Shown here in pieces: positions 36,411 to 45,499 of a stretch of DNA of 64,000 nucleotides. This stretch comes from Afifella marina DSM 2698 (lineage in GTDB: Bacteria > Pseudomonadota > Alphaproteobacteria > Rhizobiales > Afifellaceae): assembly GCF_900102695.1 (NCBI RefSeq), contig NZ_FMVW01000003.1, forward strand, positions 62,001-126,000, written 5' to 3'. How positions within the stretch are numbered: the first letter of the stretch is position 1; each line of letters opens with the position of its first letter. Position numbers and translations under genes: made by a program. Under the pieces are notes generated by a model that searched no databases, was not told where the DNA came from, and was given only the letters and a program-made list of their open reading frames with translations.

Positions 36411-36581
36411 TCAGCTCGCGCCGAGCCCGCTCGCCACCGAGCTGAAGGTCGTCTTCAGACTGGTGCCCAGCGTCGTCAGCACGGCGATGATCACGACCGA
36501 AACCAGCGCGGCAATCAGGCCATATTCGATGGCGGTCGCACCGGATTCGTCCTTCATGAAGCGGTTCACAAGCTTCTTCAT
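36411..36581 (-). CDS. Flp-family type IVb pilin
   Basis: A 56-residue Flp pilin precursor. The short charged leader ends at Gly, and cleavage by CpaA is expected in DESG/ATAIEYGLIA, leaving a mature N-terminus with the conserved Glu-Tyr pair and a hydrophobic helix (LIAALVSVVIIAVLTTLG). ATG 36581 follows an AAGGAG ribosome site; a longer frame upstream is discarded. It is the structural subunit of the pilus and the first gene of the leftward cpa/tad run. Confidence 0.95.
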   Translation of the reverse strand: MKKLVNRFMKDESGATAIEYGLIAALVSVVIIAVLTTLGTSLKTTFSSVASGLGAS

Positions 36582-36946
36582 CTCTCTGCTCCTTCTGTCG
36601 TCACCCCGAACGCCCGCCGTTGCGGTCTTTGGTGCCCGGGAACTAGGGACAATGCCTAGCAACAATTGTTTGCGGCAATCTTAATCCAATCATCCAGAGA
36701 GCCAGGGCAATGCTGCACGAGGAAGCTTGCGCGAAGCATGTGCCGAGATCTCTTCAAATTACGGAATTGGGCTAAGCCCGCCACAATTCCAGAACTTTAT
36801 ATCGAAAAATCATGCACTTACGAGACCCAATGTTCTCCAAACAAATTTTAGCGACGCGGAACAGCGAGGAGCCTTTGCGCGAAGTTCTTTGCAATTCGTT
36901 CACCCTTCTTACGTATTGTGCTGACGAATTTAGTAAGGAAGACCTC
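36582..36946. other. Non-coding region between the divergent pilin and CpaC-N-like genes
   Basis: 365 bases with no supportable gene and clearly more A+T than the surroundings, so it should hold the divergent promoters of the pilus locus. Two symmetric elements lie 62-89 bases upstream of the pilin start: CTAGG-N7-CCTAG (36643-36659) and directly after it the palindrome AACAATTGTT (36661-36670). They are candidate operators for pilin expression. I see no clear -35/-10 pair and no full CtrA site. Confidence 0.5.
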
Positions 36947-37426
36947 ATGCCAAGCATGCGCACCAGGACGAATCGAGCCGCTTCCGCTCGCATCCTGGGA
37001 GGGCTGCTGCCCCTTCTCCTTCTTGTCGCGACGAGCCTTCCCGCGCGTGCGGACACGATCGCACTCACCATCGATTTCGCCAAGGTGATGAAGCTCGACA
37101 AGCCGGTGTCGACGATCGTGATCGGCAATCCGGGGATCGCGGACGCAACGGTGGAGGATGAACAAACCCTCGTCCTCACGGGCAAGGCGGCCGGCACGAC
37201 CAACTTGATCGCACTTGATCAGGATGGACACGAGGTTGCGAACGCCACCTTGCAGGTGGTGTCGAACGACCGGCAGCTCACGACAATCTTCTATGGATCC
37301 AACCGCCAGACACTGTCCTGCTCACCAATCTGCGAGAAGGTGATTTCCGTCGGCGACGCGGCGACGAATTTCGAGCAGGCGAGCAGCCAGATTCAGCAAC
37401 GCCAAAGTTTCGCTCGCGGTCGTTGA
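36947..37426 (+). CDS. Secreted protein with the CpaC/RcpA N-terminal pilus-formation domain
   Basis: A 159-residue exported protein: signal peptide to about residue 32 (LLPLLLLVATSLPARA), then a single domain very like the N-terminal domain of the CpaC secretin (IDFAKVMKLDKPVSTIVIGN, PGIADATVEDEQTLVLTGKA, GTTNLIALDQDG). There is no secretin pore domain. The C-terminal 45 residues contain a Cys pair (SCSPICEK) that could form a disulfide. It is transcribed away from the pilin gene and behind AAGGA at the ribosome site. A role beside the secretin is likely but unproven. Confidence 0.82.
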   Translation: MPSMRTRTNRAASARILGGLLPLLLLVATSLPARADTIALTIDFAKVMKLDKPVSTIVIGNPGIADATVEDEQTLVLTGKAAGTTNLIALDQDGHEVANATLQVVSNDRQLTTIFYGSNRQTLSCSPICEKVISVGDAATNFEQASSQIQQRQSFARGR

Positions 37427-37586
37427 CCTCTGCGGTCGGGCAAAGCCCGGCATGCCTCGTCATCGCGCCTGCTCCTGCGGCAGAATCCAAGACCCGCGCC
37501 GACGCCTTGTCGTCCGGCGCCGATCAGATTCGCCTTGATTGCGACCGATGGCGACAACACCCATAACGACCTTTAAGGGAGCCTAG

Positions 37587-38039
37587 ATGCTGAAGGAGTT
37601 CCGTGAGTTCGCCCTCAAAGGCAATGTCCTCGACATGGCCGTCGGCATCATCATCGGCGCGGCCTTCGGCGCGATCGTCTCCTCTCTCGTCGATGACATC
37701 CTGATGCCGCCGATCGGTCTTCTTCTGGGCGGAGTGGACTTCTCGCAGTTCTTCGTCGTGCTGAAGGGCGAGGGCACCTTCAACACCATCACGCAGGCAA
37801 AGCAGGCCGGCGCCGTCACGTGGAACATCGGTCTTTTCATCAATGCGCTCGTCAAATTCCTGATTGTCGCCTTTGCCGTCTTCCTGCTGATCAAGGTCGT
37901 GAACCGGCTGATGCGCAAGCGTGAGGAAAAGCCAGCGGCGGCTCCCGAAGTGCCGGAAGACATCCGGTTGCTTCGCGAAATCCGGGATGCGCTACAGACA
38001 CGCAATCCGGCGGCAAAAGAGGGAAATCCGACCTTTTGA
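37587..38039 (+). CDS. mscL: Large-conductance mechanosensitive channel
   Basis: A 150-residue MscL that releases solutes during hypo-osmotic shock. The N-terminal helix and first membrane segment (EFREFALKGNVLDMAVGIII), the pore motif, the periplasmic loop, the second membrane segment (FLIVAFAVFLLIKVVNRLM) and a C-terminal cytoplasmic helix (EDIRLLREIRDAL) are all present. It appears to be a single gene with its own promoter in the 160-base region upstream. Confidence 0.97.
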   Translation: MLKEFREFALKGNVLDMAVGIIIGAAFGAIVSSLVDDILMPPIGLLLGGVDFSQFFVVLKGEGTFNTITQAKQAGAVTWNIGLFINALVKFLIVAFAVFLLIKVVNRLMRKREEKPAAAPEVPEDIRLLREIRDALQTRNPAAKEGNPTF

Positions 38040-38089
38040 ACCCACCAAAGCGCTAGACGCGCTCGGTGAACGGGCGCTACAAATTGCGC

Positions 38090-39292
38090 ATGAGCGCCCT
38101 TCCCACCGATCTCCCCGAACCCGGAACGCAACTTCTTTCCACGCTTCGCCAGGAGGCGCTCGCAGCGCCCGATTCCGGCATCGTGGAGGTGATGAATTAC
38201 GGCCGCGAAAGGCCGGGCATGATCCCGCTTTGGGCCGGGGAAGGCGACCTTCCGACCCCCGGCTTCATCTGCGAGGCGGCGGCACGCTCGCTCGCCGCTG
38301 GTGAGACTTTCTATACTTGGCAGCGCGGCATCCCGCCTCTGCGGGAAGCGCTCGCGCGCTACCATCAGCATCTTTATGGGCGAGATTTTTCCGCCGAGCG
38401 TTTCTTCGTAACGGGCTCCGGAATGCAGGCGATCCAGATCGCCATCGCGGCCGTTGCTGGCACCGGTGACGAGGTGGTGATCCCGACACCCGCCTGGCCG
38501 AACTGCGCGGCGGCGACTGGACTTGCGGGCGCCACGGCCGTGCATGTGCCGATGCATTTCACCGACAATGCCGGCTGGCGTCTCGATATCGACGAGCTTC
38601 TTGCCGCAACGGGCGAGAAGACGAAGGCGATCTTCCTCAATTCGCCATCGAACCCGACCGGCTGGACCGCGACGCGGGAGGAATTGCAGGCCATCCTCGA
38701 TTTCGCCCGCAAGCGTCAGCTCTGGATCATCGCCGACGAGGTCTATAACCGCTTCTTCTTCGCGGGCGAGCGCGCACCGTCTTTCTATGACATCGCGCGG
38801 GACGACGACCCGATCCTTTTCGTCAACACTTTCTCCAAAAACTGGGCGATGACGGGCTGGCGCGTCGGCTGGATCGGGGCGCCGCCGGCGCTCGGCCGGG
38901 TGCTTGAGAATCTCATCCAGTATTCGACTTCCGGCGTCGCCGTCTTCATGCAGCGCGCGGCGACCGTTGCCGTCGACGAAGGCGAACCCTTCATCGCCGA
39001 ACAGGTGGAACGTGCCCGCCAGAGCCGGGACGTGATCTGCGGGGCGCTGCAATCCTCCCCGCGCACACGCTTCACCTGGCCCGACGGTGCCTTCTATCTC
39101 TTCTTCTCCATCAAAGGCGAAGAGGAAACGGGAAAGCTCGGCTTGCGTCTCGTTGACGAGGCAAATGTCGGCGTGGCGCCCGGCACGGCCTTCGGAGCGG
39201 CGGGCGAGGCTTTCATGCGGCTTTGCTTTGCGCGCAAGCCCGAGGACATGGCCGAAGCCGGGCGGCAGCTCGCAAACTGGCTCGCGAGGTGA
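38090..39292 (+). CDS. Pyridoxal-phosphate aminotransferase, class I/II
   Basis: A 400-residue fold-type I aminotransferase. The cofactor motifs are visible: the Asn of the NSPSNPTG loop, the Asp/Tyr in IIADEVYNRF, and the Schiff-base Lys in TFSKNWAMTGWRVGW. It resembles aspartate/aromatic aminotransferases, but the amino donor cannot be decided. ATG 38090 is preferred over a GTG eight codons upstream. Its stop overlaps the next gene as GTGA. Confidence 0.9.
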   Translation: MSALPTDLPEPGTQLLSTLRQEALAAPDSGIVEVMNYGRERPGMIPLWAGEGDLPTPGFICEAAARSLAAGETFYTWQRGIPPLREALARYHQHLYGRDFSAERFFVTGSGMQAIQIAIAAVAGTGDEVVIPTPAWPNCAAATGLAGATAVHVPMHFTDNAGWRLDIDELLAATGEKTKAIFLNSPSNPTGWTATREELQAILDFARKRQLWIIADEVYNRFFFAGERAPSFYDIARDDDPILFVNTFSKNWAMTGWRVGWIGAPPALGRVLENLIQYSTSGVAVFMQRAATVAVDEGEPFIAEQVERARQSRDVICGALQSSPRTRFTWPDGAFYLFFSIKGEEETGKLGLRLVDEANVGVAPGTAFGAAGEAFMRLCFARKPEDMAEAGRQLANWLAR

Positions 39293-40419
39293 GTGGCCAG
39301 ACCGGCGGCTTCGCCCTTCCTCCTCGCGAAACCCTCGTTCGGGTCGCAGCCACCCTTGCCCTGTCGACGGCGGGGGGAGGTCTGTTTGCTCTGATCGGCC
39401 TGCCGGCCGCGTGGATTTCCGGCGGCATGCTCTTCGTCGCCGCGTCCAGTCTCGGGGGCTTCCAGACGGAGATCCCGAGCGGACTGCGCAATGTCGTCTT
39501 CCTCGTTCTCGGCGTGATTTCCGGAACCGGGGTAACGCCCGCAACGCTCAACGAGGTGTCGAGCTGGCCGGTCAGCTTTTTCGCCCTTGCGATCACTGTG
39601 ATCCTGGTCACCGTCGGAAGCTACCTTCTCCTTGTGCGCATGTTCCGGTGGGACCGCCACAGCGCGCTTTTCGCAGCTCTGCCCGGGGCGCTTTCCTTCG
39701 TGCTGGCAGCCGCCGAAATGACCTCTGCCGATCTTCGACGCGTCGCCATCGCTCAGAGCCTTCGGCTCATCATCCTGCTCGAGGCGCTGCCGCTTGCCGC
39801 CTTCCTGGCTGGCGTTCATCCGAGTGCGGTTAGCGCCCGCGGCGTCGCCTCCGTCGATTGGGGCGAGCTTTTTCTGCTCTTCGCCGCCGGGGCCGTTTGC
39901 GGATTTCTTCTCTACAAGCTGCGCATCCCGGGCGGGCAGATGCTCGGCGGCCTCCTTGCGGCAGCCGTGCTGTGCGTCTCCGGCGTGGTCGAGACGGCGA
40001 TCCCCGCCTTCATCCTCATCCCGAGCCTGATCGGCATCGGTGCCATTGCCGGCTGCAGGCTGAGACCTGAAGACCGGTCCCTTTTGCCGAAGATCCTGAC
40101 CGCCGCAGGCGCTTCCTTCGCCATCGCCGTCGTCATTTCCGCGATCGGCGCGGCGATCACGAGCATGATCCTCGATATTTCGCTGTTGCAGACGTTCATG
40201 GCCTTCGCGCCGGGGGCGCTCGAGGCGCTGACCATCCTCGCCTTCACGATGAATGTGGACCCGGCCTATGTCGCGGCCCACCACGTGGTGCGGTTCGCAG
40301 CCCTTGCCCTCGCAGTGCCTCTTCTGGCGCGCTGGCTGATGCGGCAGGAGGGACACGCCGCTCCCGATCCCGAAGAACCTTGGCAGCGCGGGCGCAGCGA
40401 ACGCGCGAAGAAGAAGTAG
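39289..40419 (+). CDS. AbrB-type membrane protein (putative transporter/regulator)
   Basis: A 376-residue integral membrane protein with about ten hydrophobic segments arranged as two similar halves, each with a Gly-rich AWISGGML or IPGGQMLGGLL motif. This is the plan of the AbrB family (sometimes annotated ammonia monooxygenase-like). Transport function is suspected but the substrate is unknown. The start GTG 39289 overlaps the aminotransferase stop (GTGA). A Lys/Arg-rich tail ends the protein. Confidence 0.85.
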   Translation: MSGQTGGFALPPRETLVRVAATLALSTAGGGLFALIGLPAAWISGGMLFVAASSLGGFQTEIPSGLRNVVFLVLGVISGTGVTPATLNEVSSWPVSFFALAITVILVTVGSYLLLVRMFRWDRHSALFAALPGALSFVLAAAEMTSADLRRVAIAQSLRLIILLEALPLAAFLAGVHPSAVSARGVASVDWGELFLLFAAGAVCGFLLYKLRIPGGQMLGGLLAAAVLCVSGVVETAIPAFILIPSLIGIGAIAGCRLRPEDRSLLPKILTAAGASFAIAVVISAIGAAITSMILDISLLQTFMAFAPGALEALTILAFTMNVDPAYVAAHHVVRFAALALAVPLLARWLMRQEGHAAPDPEEPWQRGRSERAKKK

Positions 40420-40480
40420 CGGCCGCGGCACCTCGGCACATCCATCCTGAAAAAGGCGCGGCTTTGCGCTTGCAGCCATC

Positions 40481-40513
40481 CCAAACAAAAACGCGGACCT
40501 TTCGGCCCGCGTT
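40481..40513 (-). terminator. Intrinsic terminator downstream of hemA
   Basis: On the minus strand a 10-base stem (one G-T pair) with a 4-base loop is followed by TTTTGTTTGG. It lies 63 bases after the hemA stop. The same hairpin faces the end of the convergent AbrB-type gene, where it lacks a T run, so it terminates mainly hemA. Confidence 0.8.
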
Positions 40514-40575
40514 CTGATGCGACGTCAGACGTCGCGCTATTCGTTGCGCTCAGCGGCTGCAGTCAGCCGCAGCGC

Positions 40576-41847
40576 TCAGCCACCCGAAGCCGCGAAGATC
40601 TGGGCGCGCGCCGGCGCCGTGTCTACGACGTCGGGCCGATTGAGCGGGAGATCGAGAGCCAGCCACGTCTCCACCAAGGCTTCGGCCAGCTGATCGATGA
40701 GCTGATCGTCGTGCATCGGGGTCGGCGTGATGCGGAGGCGTTCAGTCCCGCGCGGCACGGTCGGATAATTGATCGGCTGAATGTAGATGCGGTGCTTTTC
40801 CATCAGCCGGTCGCTCGCCGCCTTGCAGGCTTCCGGCTCACCGACGAGAACGGGAACGATGTGCGTCTCGCTCGGCATGACCGGCAGGCCGGCCCTGCGC
40901 AGCACTTCCTTGGTGCGCGCAGCCTGGCGCTGCTGGCCGGCGCGCTCTTCCTGCGAGGTCTTGAGATGGCGGATCGATGCGCAGGCAGCCGCGGCGATCG
41001 CCGGCGGCAGGGCCGTCGTAAAGATGAAGCCCGGCGCGTAGGAGCGGACCGCATCCATGATCGCGGCAGGTCCGGTGACGTAACCGCCGAGCGTGCCGAA
41101 AGCCTTCGCCAGCGTGCCCTCAATGATATCGATACGGTCCATGACGCCGTCGCGTTCGCAAATGCCCGCGCCGCGTTCGCCGTACATGCCAACGGCATGC
41201 ACTTCGTCGATATAGGTGAGCGCGCCATATTCGTCGGCGAGATCGGCGATCTTCTCGATCGGCGCGACGTCACCATCCATCGAATATACCGATTCAAAGA
41301 CGATCAGCTTGGCGCGATCCTTGCCGGCAGCCTTCAGAAGCTCTTCCAGATGCGCAAGATCGTTGTGGCGCCAGATCTGTTTCTGCGTGCCGGCATGCTT
41401 GACGCCTTCGATCATCGACGCGTGATTGAGCTGGTCGGACAGGATGAGGCAGTCCGGCAGAAGCCGGGCGATCGTCGAGATCGCCGCCTCGTTGGAAACG
41501 AAGCCCGAGGTGAAGACGAGCGCCGATTCCTTGTGATGCAGATCGCAGAGCTCGTTTTCGAGCTCGACCAGCGGCCGATTGGTGCCGGAAATGTTTCGCG
41601 TGCCGCCAGCGCCTGCGCCCATCGTCAGTGCCGCGTTACGCATCGCCTCGACGACCTTGGGATGGTGGCCCATCGCGAGGTAATCATTCGAACACCAGAT
41701 GGAGACTTCCTCCTCCTGGCCGTCGCGCCGCCAGATGGCTCGCGGGAACCGCCCGACTTGCCGCTGCAGATCGGCGAAGACGCGGTAACGCCGCTCGTTG
41801 CGCAAGGCCGCGATGGCGGCTTCGAAATGAGAATGATAATCGAACAT
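40576..41847 (-). CDS. hemA: 5-aminolevulinate synthase
   Basis: Condenses glycine and succinyl-CoA to 5-aminolevulinate, the C4 route that feeds haem (and bacteriochlorophyll where present) in alphaproteobacteria. The 423-residue enzyme has the glycine-rich [15 protein letters not shown]-like region ([14 protein letters not shown]), the cofactor segments [12 protein letters not shown] and the Schiff-base Lys in [17 protein letters not shown] 41847 is preferred over one ten codons upstream because [12 protein letters not shown] is the usual N-terminus. An FNR/FixK-type box lies 126 bases upstream, suggesting oxygen control. Confidence 0.97.
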   Translation of the reverse strand: MFDYHSHFEAAIAALRNERRYRVFADLQRQVGRFPRAIWRRDGQEEEVSIWCSNDYLAMGHHPKVVEAMRNAALTMGAGAGGTRNISGTNRPLVELENELCDLHHKESALVFTSGFVSNEAAISTIARLLPDCLILSDQLNHASMIEGVKHAGTQKQIWRHNDLAHLEELLKAAGKDRAKLIVFESVYSMDGDVAPIEKIADLADEYGALTYIDEVHAVGMYGERGAGICERDGVMDRIDIIEGTLAKAFGTLGGYVTGPAAIMDAVRSYAPGFIFTTALPPAIAAAACASIRHLKTSQEERAGQQRQAARTKEVLRRAGLPVMPSETHIVPVLVGEPEACKAASDRLMEKHRIYIQPINYPTVPRGTERLRITPTPMHDDQLIDQLAEALVETWLALDLPLNRPDVVDTAPARAQIFAASGG

Positions 41848-41972
41848 AGCGTTCCCCGGTCGATGCCGCTCGAACAATAATCAGCCCGAACCGTGCTTGG
41901 CTAGCGGCGCTTCGCCGCGTCACCGTCAAGCAGGCCTGACACTGACGATACGTCCATCAGATTGACACACCC

Positions 41973-41986
41973 GTGATCTGGATCAA
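41973..41986. promoter_or_regulatory. FNR/FixK-type box upstream of hemA
   Basis: GTGAT-N4-ATCAA, one base from the TTGAT-N4-ATCAA consensus of FNR/FixK/FnrN regulators. It is centred about 132 bases before the hemA start codon. hemA is a known target of such oxygen regulators in several alphaproteobacteria. The match is direct; binding is inferred. Confidence 0.6.
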
Positions 41987-42005
41987 AGAGCGGGCACTTT
42001 CCTGC

Positions 42006-42043
42006 GGCGAGTGGCCGCTTTTTTTGGCCACTCGCCCTTTTTA
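42006..42043 (+). terminator. Strong hairpin between the class III aminotransferase and the hemA promoter
   Basis: Perfect 11-base stem GGCGAGTGGCC / GGCCACTCGCC with a 9-base T-rich loop, followed on the plus strand by CTTTTTTA. It starts 10 bases after the stop of the leftward aminotransferase gene. The T run lies on the plus strand, so it would stop rightward (antisense) transcription best; as a stem without U tail it may still protect or end the aminotransferase mRNA. Confidence 0.6.
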
Positions 42044-42052
42044 GCGGCAGCC

Positions 42053-43390
42053 CTAAAGCACACTCAGCGTCTGGCGCAGAATGTCAACTATCTCGTCGAC
42101 ATGGCTTTTTTCGGCGATCAGTGCGGGCGCGACGATCGCGGTATCGCCCGTGAACTTCACGTGCAGACCCTTCCAGAAAAGCTCTTTCTGCAGCCTGTTG
42201 CCGCGCACACCCGGCTTTCCGTCTTCCGGCCAGGCTTCCACGCCCGCCATCATTCCATAGCCGCGGATGTCGCGCACGGCGGGAATGTCTTTCAGCGAGT
42301 AGATGGCATCGAGGAAGTAGCCCGAGAGATCGGCCGCCCGGTCAAACAGCCCTTCGCGCTCATAGATGTCGAGCGTCGCCAGCCCCGCGGCGCACGCCAC
42401 CGGATGGGCGGAATAGGTGTAGCCGTGGAAGAACTCGATGGCGTTCTCCGGCGCGGAATTGGTGATCGTCTCGTAGATCTCGTCACGCGCGGCGACGGCG
42501 CCCATCGGGATGGTGCCGTTGGTGATCGCCTTCGCCATCGTCATGATGTCGGGGGTGACGCCAAAGGCCTGAGCGGCAAAAGGCGCGCCGAGGCGTCCGA
42601 ACCCGGTGATCACCTCGTCGAAGACGAGCAGAATGCCGTTTTCGTCGCAGATCTCACGCAGGCGTTCCAGATAGCCCTTCGGCGGTACGAGCGTGCCGGT
42701 GGAACCTGCGACCGGCTCCACGAAGACCGCCGCAATGGTCGAAGCGCCGTACATATCACAAAAGCGCTGCAGATCGTCGGCGAGCTCTGCGCCTGTTTCC
42801 GCCTGCCCCCGCACGAAAGTGTTTTCAGAATCCCAGGTATGGCGCATCGCTACGACATTCGGGATCACGCCCGGAAAAGCCTCGCGGTTCTTCATCAGGC
42901 CCGAGAGCGACACGCCGCCGATATTGACGCCATGATAGGCTCGCTCCCGCGAGACGAAGCGCAGACGCTGCCCCTCCCCGCGGGCGCGATGATAGGCCAT
43001 GACGATCTTCAGGGCCGTGTCGATCGCCTCCGAACCGGAATTCACGAAGAAGATGTGATTGAACGGCTCAGGAAGGATCTGCGAGAGCTTGGCGGACAGG
43101 GCGAAAGACCCCGGATGGCCGAGTTGGAAATGCGGCGAGTAATCGTTCTGCAGCATCTGGGCGTGGACCGCCTCGATGATCTCCTTGCGGCCATGGCCCG
43201 CCGCCACGTTGAACAGCGCCGAGGACCCGTCGATGATTTTGCCGCCCTTGTGGTCCCACAGATACATGCCCTCGCTCTTCACCACGAGGCGCGGCTCGGC
43301 CTTGAAATCGCGGCTTGCCGTAAACGGCAGCCAATGGCTCTCCAGCGAATTGGTGGCGAATTTCTGCAAAGGCTCGGCCAGCATGTTCAT
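42053..43390 (-). CDS. Class III aminotransferase (omega-amino acid:pyruvate type)
   Basis: A 445-residue pyridoxal-phosphate enzyme of class III. The start SLESHWLPFTASRDFKAEPR resembles beta-alanine/omega-amino acid:pyruvate aminotransferases. The glycine-rich VNSGSEAIDTALKI, the cofactor Asp in LLVFDEVITGFGRLG and the Schiff-base Lys in MTMAKAITNGTIPMGA are all present. The preferred substrate cannot be fixed. ATG 43390 follows GGAGG at 7 bases; in-frame ATGs further up lack a ribosome site. The 284 bases upstream hold no other gene on this strand. Confidence 0.92.
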   Translation of the reverse strand: MNMLAEPLQKFATNSLESHWLPFTASRDFKAEPRLVVKSEGMYLWDHKGGKIIDGSSALFNVAAGHGRKEIIEAVHAQMLQNDYSPHFQLGHPGSFALSAKLSQILPEPFNHIFFVNSGSEAIDTALKIVMAYHRARGEGQRLRFVSRERAYHGVNIGGVSLSGLMKNREAFPGVIPNVVAMRHTWDSENTFVRGQAETGAELADDLQRFCDMYGASTIAAVFVEPVAGSTGTLVPPKGYLERLREICDENGILLVFDEVITGFGRLGAPFAAQAFGVTPDIMTMAKAITNGTIPMGAVAARDEIYETITNSAPENAIEFFHGYTYSAHPVACAAGLATLDIYEREGLFDRAADLSGYFLDAIYSLKDIPAVRDIRGYGMMAGVEAWPEDGKPGVRGNRLQKELFWKGLHVKFTGDTAIVAPALIAEKSHVDEIVDILRQTLSVL

Positions 43391-43674
43391 CGAGGCACCT
43401 CCAAGGTTTGGCGACCGCCGGACATGGATGTTCATGGCCGGCCCAGAACTTCGTTCAGCGGACCATTGAGCTGAACGCCGTCTCAGATGCTTGTCATGGC
43501 GATTTGTCGAGAGATTGTCCATCCAGGCGATATTCGTTCGATATGTCGCGCATAAACTTCGCTCTTTCGCTCAAAGCGTGAGCAACGCTCTTCGGTCTTC
43601 TACGTTTTGCGACAGTCACGAGCGGAGACGGCGACAGCCCCCATCGCCCCGCCCATATCCAGGAGACCCCATCA

Positions 43675-43818
43675 ATGGACATCGTCCTCATTCAGCCCGC
43701 CGTCGCTCTCATCGCCGGCATTCTCATTCTTATCTTTCCGCAGATCCTGAATTACGTGATCGCCTTCTACCTGATCATCGTCGGCCTCGTCGGGCTCTTT
43801 CCGCAGCTTGCCGGGTGA
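43675..43818 (+). CDS. DUF3096 family small membrane protein (47 residues)
   Basis: A very short gene with an AGGAGA ribosome site 8 bases before its ATG. The product is almost entirely hydrophobic in two segments joined by FPQILNYV: IQPAVALIAGILILIF and YVIAFYLIIVGLVGLF, ending in PQLAG. Length and the repeated FPQ pattern match DUF3096 proteins, whose function is unknown. It stands alone between the class III aminotransferase and the rml genes. Confidence 0.85.
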   Translation: MDIVLIQPAVALIAGILILIFPQILNYVIAFYLIIVGLVGLFPQLAG

Positions 43819-43952
43819 AGCGAGCGATCGGGCAGCCGTTAGGATCGCACGAGGTGTCCCAGACGGGCGCCGTCGCGACACAATGCAGGCTCGGTCCCCT
43901 CGACCCGAAGAGCGCGATCGCCTAAGAGCTTTTCCCCAGCGTCTTTCTTTGC

Positions 43953-44001
43953 CAGGGCGCCTCGTCGCGCCCTGAAGCAAGGCTGGCGTGCGCTTGCACG
44001 C
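43953..44001 (+). promoter_or_regulatory. Two hairpins in the rml operon leader
   Basis: Perfect 8-base stem CAGGGCGC / GCGCCCTG with a 6-base loop (43953-43974), then a 6-base stem GCGTGC / GCACGC with a 4-base loop (43986-44001), 51-99 bases before the rfbA start. Neither has a T run. They could be leader-RNA structure or a weak end of the preceding transcript; I see no known riboswitch. Confidence 0.35.
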
Positions 44002-44051
44002 GCGGCCTACCTATCCTAGACGCCTGTGGACTTTTCAGCAGAGGTATAGCC

Positions 44052-44930
44052 ATGCGGGGGATCATTCTGGCGGGCGGAAGCGGCACGCGGCTTTATCCGC
44101 TCACCATTTCCGTCTCCAAGCAATTGCTGCCGATCTATGACAAGCCGATGATCTATTATCCGCTCGGCGTGCTCATGCTGGCGGGAATTCGCGATATCCT
44201 GATCATCACCACGCCACGCGACCTGCCGATGTTCCAGGAATGCCTGGGCGACGGCAGCGCCTTCGGCGTGTCTTTGTCTTACGCCGAACAGGCGCATCCG
44301 AACGGCCTTGCCGAAGCCTTCATCATCGGCCGCAATTTCGTCGGCAACGATCCAGCCGCCCTCATCCTCGGTGACAACATCTTTTATGGCGCCGGGCTTT
44401 CGGGTCTCCTCAAGCGCGCCGCCAGCAAAGACCAGGGCGCCACCGTCTTCGCCTATCACGTCGACGATCCGGAGCGGTATGGCGTCGTCGCCTTCGACCG
44501 CGAAACCGGGATGGCGCAATCGATTGAGGAAAAGCCGGAAAAGCCGAAATCCTCCTGGGCGGTGACCGGGCTTTATTTCTACGACAACGACGTCGTCGAC
44601 ATCGCAGCCGACGTGAAACCTTCGGCCCGTGGCGAACTCGAAATCACCGACGTCAACCGCGCTTATCTCGAGCGCGGCGATCTCGAAGTCTCCCGGCTTG
44701 GACGCGGCTATGCCTGGCTCGACACCGGCACACATGACAGCCTTCACGAAGCCGCCGCTTTCGTGCGCACGATCGAACACCGGCAGGGAACCATGGTGAT
44801 GTGCCCGGAAGAGATCGCCTTCGAGCTCGGCTATCTCGATGCGGCGGCCGTCACCGCCCGCGCCGAAAAGCTCGGCAAAACCCATTACGCGCAATATTTG
44901 ATGCGCCGCATTCAGGAGCGCAGCCAATGA
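44052..44930 (+). CDS. rfbA: Glucose-1-phosphate thymidylyltransferase
   Basis: First enzyme of dTDP-L-rhamnose synthesis, making dTDP-glucose from dTTP and glucose 1-phosphate. The 292-residue product has the nucleotidyltransferase motif [29 protein letters not shown] and LGDNIFYG, all typical of RmlA. It opens an rmlACBD block in which rfbC overlaps its stop (ATGA). It is also called rmlA. Confidence 0.97.
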   Translation: MRGIILAGGSGTRLYPLTISVSKQLLPIYDKPMIYYPLGVLMLAGIRDILIITTPRDLPMFQECLGDGSAFGVSLSYAEQAHPNGLAEAFIIGRNFVGNDPAALILGDNIFYGAGLSGLLKRAASKDQGATVFAYHVDDPERYGVVAFDRETGMAQSIEEKPEKPKSSWAVTGLYFYDNDVVDIAADVKPSARGELEITDVNRAYLERGDLEVSRLGRGYAWLDTGTHDSLHEAAAFVRTIEHRQGTMVMCPEEIAFELGYLDAAAVTARAEKLGKTHYAQYLMRRIQERSQ

Positions 44931-45481
44931 TCGAGGTCAGGCCTCTCGGCCTCGAAGGCGTCGTCGAAATCGTCCCGAAAAAATTCGGCGACGATCGCGG
45001 CTTCTTTTCCGAGACCTACAATGCCGACCGCTTCGCGGAAGCCGGCATCCCGCTCACCTTCGTGCAGGACAACCATTCCTATTCGAAGGCGGTCGGGGTT
45101 CTGCGCGGGCTGCATTATCAATTGCCGCCTCGGGCGCAGGACAAGCTGGTGCGCGTCACGCGCGGGCGCATCCTCGACGTCGCCGTCGACATCCGCCGCT
45201 CTTCGCCGACCTTCCGACGATGGGTGAGCCTCGAAGTCTCCGCCGAAAAGTGGAACCAGATCCTGATCCCGGTCGGCTTCGCGCATGGATTTCTGACGCT
45301 CGAGCCGGATACGGAGGTCGTCTACAAGGTGACGGACGTCTATTCGCCCGAGCACGACCGCTCGCTGCGCTTCGATGACCCCGAAATCGGCGTCGACTGG
45401 CCGATTGCCAGGGACGCGCTCACCCTATCGGCGAAGGATCAGGCAGCGCCCCTTCTCGCCGAGGCGGATATCTTCGATTAA
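44927..45481 (+). CDS. rfbC: dTDP-4-dehydrorhamnose 3,5-epimerase
   Basis: Third enzyme of the dTDP-L-rhamnose pathway (RmlC). The cupin-fold protein of 184 residues shows the catalytic His in RGLHYQLPP, the FVQDNHSYS segment and the C-terminal DPEIGVDWP. The start ATG overlaps the rfbA stop (ATGA); a longer upstream frame lies inside rfbA. Confidence 0.97.
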   Translation: MIEVRPLGLEGVVEIVPKKFGDDRGFFSETYNADRFAEAGIPLTFVQDNHSYSKAVGVLRGLHYQLPPRAQDKLVRVTRGRILDVAVDIRRSSPTFRRWVSLEVSAEKWNQILIPVGFAHGFLTLEPDTEVVYKVTDVYSPEHDRSLRFDDPEIGVDWPIARDALTLSAKDQAAPLLAEADIFD

Positions 45482-45499
45482 TCGGCCGGAGGCCAAGAG

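Noticed and set aside
36643-36670. Possible sigma-54 promoter before the pilin gene
   Set aside because: The GG and GC elements do not have the required spacing on the minus strand; only palindromes are supportable.
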